Source: Cyanobacteria bacterium Co-bin13 (GTDB lineage Bacteria; Cyanobacteriota; Cyanobacteriia; Phormidesmidales; Phormidesmidaceae). From it: a stretch of DNA of 17,971 nt. The translations under genes were made by a program, and so were the position numbers. The notes beneath the pieces are model-generated. The model was not told the origin of the DNA. It saw only the letters and a list, made by a program, of their open reading frames with translations, and did not search any database. The stretch spans positions 1-17,971 of the forward strand of contig JACVRP010000022.1 in assembly GCA_014534385.1 (NCBI GenBank). The letters are read 5' to 3'. How positions within the stretch are numbered: position 1 is the stretch's first letter; each line of letters opens with the position of its first letter. Below, in pieces: positions 14,766-17,971 of the stretch.

Positions 14766-15084
14766 TCTTTATCAATAAAGAGAGCCCCGATAGAGGCAGC
14801 TCTTCTGGCTAGTTTAATAATCTTTTATGACACCTATTGATCATTGCAATGTAGTAGTTACTTCCCTGCTGGATCACCTGCTTTTGCTGGAGAGAAACTA
14901 CACAGTTTTTTCTTCCTCTGCCCGAGGTCGTAAGTCTCAAGGAATACTACCTTAATCCTCTAAGGGATGAGGAAGACCAGGGCTTTACCCGACTGCAAAC
15001 TGCTGCTCGCGCCCTCTTTGTGGGCGTTTTGGAGCGGAACAGGCTAATCTGGCAGTATTGCTAGCGTCTCTCTTGTATCTCTCT

Positions 15085-15780
15085 ATGAGCGACCCCGAAC
15101 TCCAGGCCCGACTTGACCAGTTAGCCGCTGAGGTTGAGCAAGAAACCGTTGCCCATCGACCTGCCAAGGCTCCCTTGGAGCCGCTGCCGAAGGGCCAAGC
15201 TGCCACGCCTAGACAGGGAGGAATGCTGGCTCGGTGGAAAAGCAACGCCCTGCTGCCAGTTCAGATTTTGGCTGTCCCCTGGATTCAGGAGATTGTAGAC
15301 CAGGTTTTTTTTCGGGGGCAGTGGAACCTGCCGGTACATCCTCGTACCCTTGAGGGCATTCCGGGAATTTTTCTATCGGCCTTCTCCCACGGAGGGTTTG
15401 GCCACTTAATCGGTAACAGTATTGCGTTTGTCCTATTTAGCTGGCTGATTTTGGCCAAGAGCAGGCGCGACTTTTGGATTACGTTTTGCATAGGTTGGTT
15501 GGGCGGCGGGCTGGCAACCTGGCTGCTGGGGCCGCAGAGCGCGCACGGCCTCAGTGGTGTAGTCTATACGCTGTTTGGCTATCTCCTGGTGATTGGCTGG
15601 CTAGAAAAGCGAATTATTCCGCTGCTGATTTCGGTTTTTGTTTTAGTCAACTACAGCGCCTTTATCTGGGGCGTTTTCCCCACGCAGCCGATGGTGGCCT
15701 GGTGGGGGCACCTGTTTGGCTTTGTTTTGGGCATCTTTGCTGCCTACGGAATTTATCGAGAGCCTGCTGGTAAAGCTTAA
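15085..15780 (+). CDS. Rhomboid-family intramembrane serine protease
   Basis: 231 residues from ATG 15085; a TTG at 15058 is also in frame, and neither has a clear ribosome binding site. The N-terminus (1-60) is a soluble charged helix (SDPELQARLDQLAAEVEQE). Membrane helices follow, with the rhomboid marks in order: HGGFGHLIGNSIAF (His and Asn of the second helix), catalytic Ser157 in GLSGVVYTLFG, and His209 in WWGHLFGFVLG. The Ser-His dyad is complete, so an active protease that cleaves membrane proteins is likely; the substrate is unknown. It has a simple bacterial topology and normal size. It stands alone between a long upstream gap and the arsenic genes. Confidence 0.87.
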   Translation: MSDPELQARLDQLAAEVEQETVAHRPAKAPLEPLPKGQAATPRQGGMLARWKSNALLPVQILAVPWIQEIVDQVFFRGQWNLPVHPRTLEGIPGIFLSAFSHGGFGHLIGNSIAFVLFSWLILAKSRRDFWITFCIGWLGGGLATWLLGPQSAHGLSGVVYTLFGYLLVIGWLEKRIIPLLISVFVLVNYSAFIWGVFPTQPMVAWWGHLFGFVLGIFAAYGIYREPAGKA

Positions 15781-15790
15781 GCAGGTTCTC
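15758..15790 (+). terminator. Hairpin at the 3' end of the rhomboid gene
   Basis: GAGAGCCTGCT (15758-15768) pairs with AGCAGGTTCTC (15780-15790) with one G-T wobble, overlapping the stop codon. No U-tract follows, so termination efficiency is doubtful. Confidence 0.4.
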
Positions 15791-15797
15791 GGCTAGC

Positions 15798-15825
15798 AAA
15801 AAAGTCCCCACCAGAGGCGAGGACT
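15798..15825 (-). terminator. Intrinsic terminator read on the minus strand
   Basis: On the minus strand AGTCCTC (15825-15819) pairs with GGGGACT (15809-15803, one wobble) and is followed by six T (15803-15798). No minus-strand gene lies upstream (15826 onward), so it may end a small RNA or block antisense transcripts. Confidence 0.4.
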
Positions 15826-15945
15826 GGGTTCACGTGCGATATGCGTCAGAAACGCAAGCGTTGAGTTGATTTTTACTGACTGAAGTTAATAAAGCGTTAA
15901 CGGCCTTTTGTGCTGAGGGTAGCCGGGAGGCAGACCTCAGGGGAT

Positions 15946-15986
15946 TTGCTACACTGCAACGACAGGCTTTATTCAAGTAAAGTTGA
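15946..15986 (+). promoter_or_regulatory. arsR promoter with ArsR operator TCAA-N6-TTGA
   Basis: TTGCTA (15946-15951) and TTATTC (15969-15974) are spaced by 17 bases as a -35/-10 pair. The operator-like TCAA-GTAAAG-TTGA (15973-15986) overlaps the -10 end and the start codon, fitting repression by ArsR of its own gene. The predicted transcript would start only a few bases before the ATG, nearly leaderless. Confidence 0.5.
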
Positions 15987-16324
15987 TGATTAGAGCAGTT
16001 CAAGACTCACCAACAAAAGTTGTTATAGGGTTTAAGGCCCTGTCTGATCCCATTCGGGTTGCGGTTCTGGAACTTCTGCGGGAGCAGGAGCTGTGTGTAT
16101 GCGACCTGTGTGAGCAGTTAGACCTGGCTCAGTCTAAGCTCTCTTTTCACCTCAAGATTCTTAAGGAAGCAGGGCTCATTAGAGGGCGGCAAGAGGGACG
16201 CTGGGTTTATTACAGCCTTAATTTGACTGAATTTGTGGTCTTGGAGCAGTACCTGTCAGAGTTTCGCCGATTTAGCCCGATCTTGCCTGCCCGCGTCTGC
16301 TTAGACGGCAACTCATCTAAGTAG
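15986..16324 (+). CDS. arsR: ArsR-family arsenite-responsive repressor
   Basis: 112-residue winged-helix repressor that leaves DNA when As(III) binds. ATG 15986 is used; a TTG one codon earlier is an alternative. The family core is clear: FKALSDPIRVAVLELLREQELCVCDLCEQLDLAQSK (helices 2-4), then LSFHLKILKEAGLIRGRQEGRWVYYSL (recognition helix and wing). Cys37, Cys39 and Cys42 in ELCVCDLC form the classical arsenite site at the start of the DNA-binding region. It is the first gene of arsR-acr3-arsC, 94 bp before acr3, which has its own promoter. In Synechocystis the regulator gene is unlinked to arsBHC (from memory), so this linked layout differs. Function is well supported. Confidence 0.93.
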   Translation: MIRAVQDSPTKVVIGFKALSDPIRVAVLELLREQELCVCDLCEQLDLAQSKLSFHLKILKEAGLIRGRQEGRWVYYSLNLTEFVVLEQYLSEFRRFSPILPARVCLDGNSSK

Positions 16325-16362
16325 CTGCGATCGCAACCCCTCACTCCAGAGATTTTTGGCCC

Positions 16363-16392
16363 TTGACAAATCAATTTTTTTTGAAATGATGT
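16363..16392 (+). promoter_or_regulatory. acr3 promoter with ArsR operator TCAA-N6-TTGA
   Basis: A perfect -35 TTGACA (16363-16368) is followed 18 bases later by a poor -10 (TGATGT, 16387-16392). TCAA-TTTTTT-TTGA (16371-16384) lies in the spacer. The same half sites and spacing occur at arsR, which supports a shared ArsR site. Confidence 0.55.
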
Positions 16393-16418
16393 AAGGGTCA
16401 GGATTCGCAGCCCACCCT

Positions 16419-17573
16419 ATGAGTATCAATCAAACCGAGAGTAATCCAAAAGCCTTTCAGGCTGGAGGCAAGCTCAATTTTTTTGAGCGTTATCTGACGC
16501 TCTGGGTATTTCTCTGCATTTTTGCGGGCATTTTGCTAGGGCGGCTGTTTCCCGGCATAGCCATTGCACTGGATGCCATGAGCATTTATCAGGTGTCGAT
16601 TACCATCGCAATCTGACTCTTTTTCATGATGTACACGGTCATGGTCAAGATTGACTTTGGTCAGGCCAAGCGAGCCGCGCAGGCACCCCGGCCCGTCATG
16701 CTGACGCTGGTCGTGAACTGGCTGATTAAGCCGTTCACGATGGTGGTCTTTGCCCAGTTCTTTTTAGGCTGGCTGTTTAGACCACTGATCCAGGGAACGG
16801 AGCTGATTCGGGGGGCACAGGTAGCGTTGGCCGACTCCTACATTGCTGGCACGATTTTGCTGGGCATTGCCCCTTGTACGGCAATGGTGCTGATGTGGGG
16901 CTATCTGTCTTTCAGCAATCAGGGGCATACCCTGGTGATGGTGGCGATTAACTCGCTAGCGATGCTGTTTCTCTATGCGCCCCTCGGTCGCTGGCTGCTG
17001 GCGGCTAACAACCTGGCAGTGCCCTGGGAAACAATTGTGCTGTCGGTGCTGGTTTATGTCGGTCTACCGCTGCTGGCTGGGGCAGTATCGCGCAGCTGGA
17101 TTTTGCGGAACAAGGGTCGGGCCTGGTTTGAGGACGTGTTTTTGAAGTATCTCAGCCCAGTAGCCGTGGTAGCGCTGCTGCTGACCCTAGTGCTGCTGTT
17201 TGCCTTTAAAGGCGACCTGATTGTGGAGAACCCGCTGCACATTCTGCTGATTGCGGTGCCGCTGTTCATCCAAACCAACTTTATTTTTCTGATTTCTTAC
17301 GTGGCCGCCCAAAAGCTGGGCATGGTCTACGAAGATGCCGCCCCAGCAGCGCTAATTGGGGCGAGCAATCACTTTGAAGTTGCGATCGCAACCGCCGTTA
17401 CCCTCTTTGGCCTCAACTCTGGCGCAGCTCTAGCCACAGTCGTCGGCGTGCTGATCGAAGTGCCCGTCATGCTGATGCTGGTCGAGGTTTGCAAGCGCAC
17501 CGCGTTCTGGTTTCCCCGCGAGCCGGAGAAAGCGACGCTACGCGATCCGCGCTGTGTGAAGCCGTTGGGGTAG
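16419..17573 (+). pseudogene. acr3: Acr3 arsenite efflux permease, interrupted by an in-frame TGA
   Basis: The reading frame 16419-17573 would give a 384-residue Acr3 (called ArsB in Synechocystis), the usual length, with ten membrane helices that export arsenite. The first part (FFERYLTLWVFLCIFAGILLGRL) and the rest match the family closely. Conserved Cys153 (LGIAPCTAMVL) and Glu320 (NHFEVAIATAV), matching the residues essential in studied Acr3 proteins, are present. A TGA at 16614-16616 breaks the second helix between SITIAI and LFFMMYTVMVKIDF; relatives, from memory, read SIPIAICLFFMMYPIMVKIDF. Everything else is preserved, with no drift, so the break is recent or a base error. Readthrough or restart at ATG 16626 is possible, but no ribosome binding site is seen there. 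Start ATG 16419 gives the expected N-terminus. Confidence 0.85.
16626..17573 (+). CDS. Acr3, 315-aa part downstream of the TGA
   Basis: The longest intact piece of acr3, nine bases after the TGA. It keeps the catalytic Cys and Glu but lacks helix 1 and half of helix 2, so as a separate protein it would likely be inactive. It could be translated only by reinitiation at ATG 16626 or readthrough. Automatic gene callers may list it as the transporter gene. Confidence 0.55.
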   Translation: MMYTVMVKIDFGQAKRAAQAPRPVMLTLVVNWLIKPFTMVVFAQFFLGWLFRPLIQGTELIRGAQVALADSYIAGTILLGIAPCTAMVLMWGYLSFSNQGHTLVMVAINSLAMLFLYAPLGRWLLAANNLAVPWETIVLSVLVYVGLPLLAGAVSRSWILRNKGRAWFEDVFLKYLSPVAVVALLLTLVLLFAFKGDLIVENPLHILLIAVPLFIQTNFIFLISYVAAQKLGMVYEDAAPAALIGASNHFEVAIATAVTLFGLNSGAALATVVGVLIEVPVMLMLVEVCKRTAFWFPREPEKATLRDPRCVKPLG

Positions 17574-17705
17574 GTGGGTGGATGGGCAGGGGGTGAATGG
17601 GTAAGGGGTTTGGTCAGAAGCCAAACATTGGGAGTTAAGAACCAAGAGCCAGCAGACTACCACCCATCCACTCATCCACCCATCCACCTTCCCACTCATC
17701 CACTT
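17573..17705. repeat. Inverted low-complexity repeat (GTGGATGGG / CCCATCCAC) between acr3 and arsC
   Basis: The left arm (17573-17606) is a run of GTGGGTGGATGGG-like units; the right arm (17658-17705) is the complementary CCACCCATCCACTCATCC series. Nine-base matches such as GTGGATGGG (17578-17586) and CCCATCCAC (17663-17671) allow several pairing registers. The loop has its own GTTTGG/CCAAAC hairpin (17608-17626). It shares wording with the insertion at 881-928 in the kinase gene. The minus-strand open frame here is an artefact of the repeat. Confidence 0.6.
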
Positions 17706-17747
17706 CCACAAATCAGTACAACCTACGCAACAAAGGAGAACCCCACA

Positions 17748-17971
17748 ATGAAGCGTGTGATGTTTGTGTGCCGAAAAAATTCCGCGCGGTCCCAAATGGC
17801 GGAAGGGTTTGCCAAGACCTTGGGCGCTGGAAAGATTGCTGTCACTAGTTCAGGGCTTGAGGCCAGTCAGGTGCGGCCAGAAGCGATCGCAACCATGCAA
17901 GAGGTCGGCATCGACATCAGCGATCAGACTTCGAATGCGCTGAGTGAGTTTAGCCCGGAGGACTTTGATGC
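17748..17971 (+). CDS. arsC: Arsenate reductase, low-molecular-weight phosphatase fold (partial)
   Basis: First 74 residues of a Synechocystis-type ArsC that reduces arsenate to arsenite with glutathione/glutaredoxin; the 3' end is beyond the window. AGGAG lies ten bases before ATG 17748. The P-loop Cys8-RKNSA-Arg14-SQMAEGFAKTL gives the Cys-x5-Arg active site. Residues 13 and 35 are Ala and Ser, where I recall Cys in Synechocystis ArsC; those two Cys were reported as non-essential, while Cys8 and two later Cys (about 80 and 82, not visible here) matter. Third gene of the cluster; no arsH lies between acr3 and arsC. It reads intact as far as seen. Confidence 0.9.
   Translation, partial: MKRVMFVCRKNSARSQMAEGFAKTLGAGKIAVTSSGLEASQVRPEAIATMQEVGIDISDQTSNALSEFSPEDFD

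Noticed and set aside
14827..14955. 42-residue open frame in the gap before the rhomboid gene
   Set aside because: No ribosome binding site and no recognisable composition or domain; chance open frames of this size are common.
16614..16616. Selenocysteine codon in acr3
   Set aside because: No selenium role is known for Acr3, cyanobacteria generally lack the pathway as far as I know, and neighbouring C to A changes give a simpler explanation.
17538..17795. 85-residue minus-strand frame across the acr3-arsC spacer
   Set aside because: It is made by the low-complexity repeat (Trp/Val/Ser/Gly-rich translation) and overlaps acr3 and arsC.

Overview
The window looks like a cyanobacterial chromosome. 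The octamer GCGATCGC (the HIP1 palindrome typical of cyanobacteria) occurs about ten times in 18 kb, for example near 1671, 3968, 4684, 7962, 9230, 11359, 16327 and 17383. The sigma factor at 5508 is clearly cyanobacterial SigF, and the arsenic genes resemble those of Synechocystis. Moderately high GC coding sequence and several G-rich low-complexity repeats would fit a filamentous Leptolyngbya-like lineage, but the genus is only a guess.

Layout. 1-5111 (+): a very large double hybrid histidine kinase, cut by the window start and carrying an in-frame TAA at 33-35. 5508-6290 (+): sigF behind a structured leader. 6332-7155 (-): two small conserved-looking hypothetical proteins separated by a 113-bp MITE-like element. 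7247-10600 (-): a 1117-residue protein of unknown family. 10601-11071: a divergent regulatory region containing what looks like a folded RNA of about 180 nt, leading into a 69-residue His-rich zinc-ribbon membrane protein (11072-11281, +). 11465-13358 (+): an orphan DUF1016/YhcG-type PD-(D/E)XK nuclease and an unrecognised 198-residue protein, ended by a strong terminator shared with the convergent gene. 13516-14424 (-): a PRC-barrel/DUF2382 stress-type protein. 15085-15780 (+): a rhomboid-family intramembrane protease. 15986-17971 (+): an arsenic resistance cluster, arsR - acr3 - arsC, with arsC cut by the window end.

The genes that clearly work together are the arsenic genes. ArsR senses arsenite, Acr3 exports it, and ArsC reduces arsenate to arsenite. 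A shared TCAA-N6-TTGA element sits in both the arsR and acr3 promoters, so ArsR probably controls both transcription units. The acr3 frame is broken by one TGA where relatives appear to have a Cys codon. This TGA, two Pro-to-Thr changes beside it and the TAA in the kinase can all be explained by C:G to A:T transversions, which suggests either real decay or base-damage/sequencing error.

The least explained content is the 1117-residue protein with its divergent control region, the folded leader of the zinc-ribbon gene, the MITE, and repeat elements inserted in frame inside the kinase domains. I found no CRISPR array, tRNA, rRNA, transposase or prophage gene.
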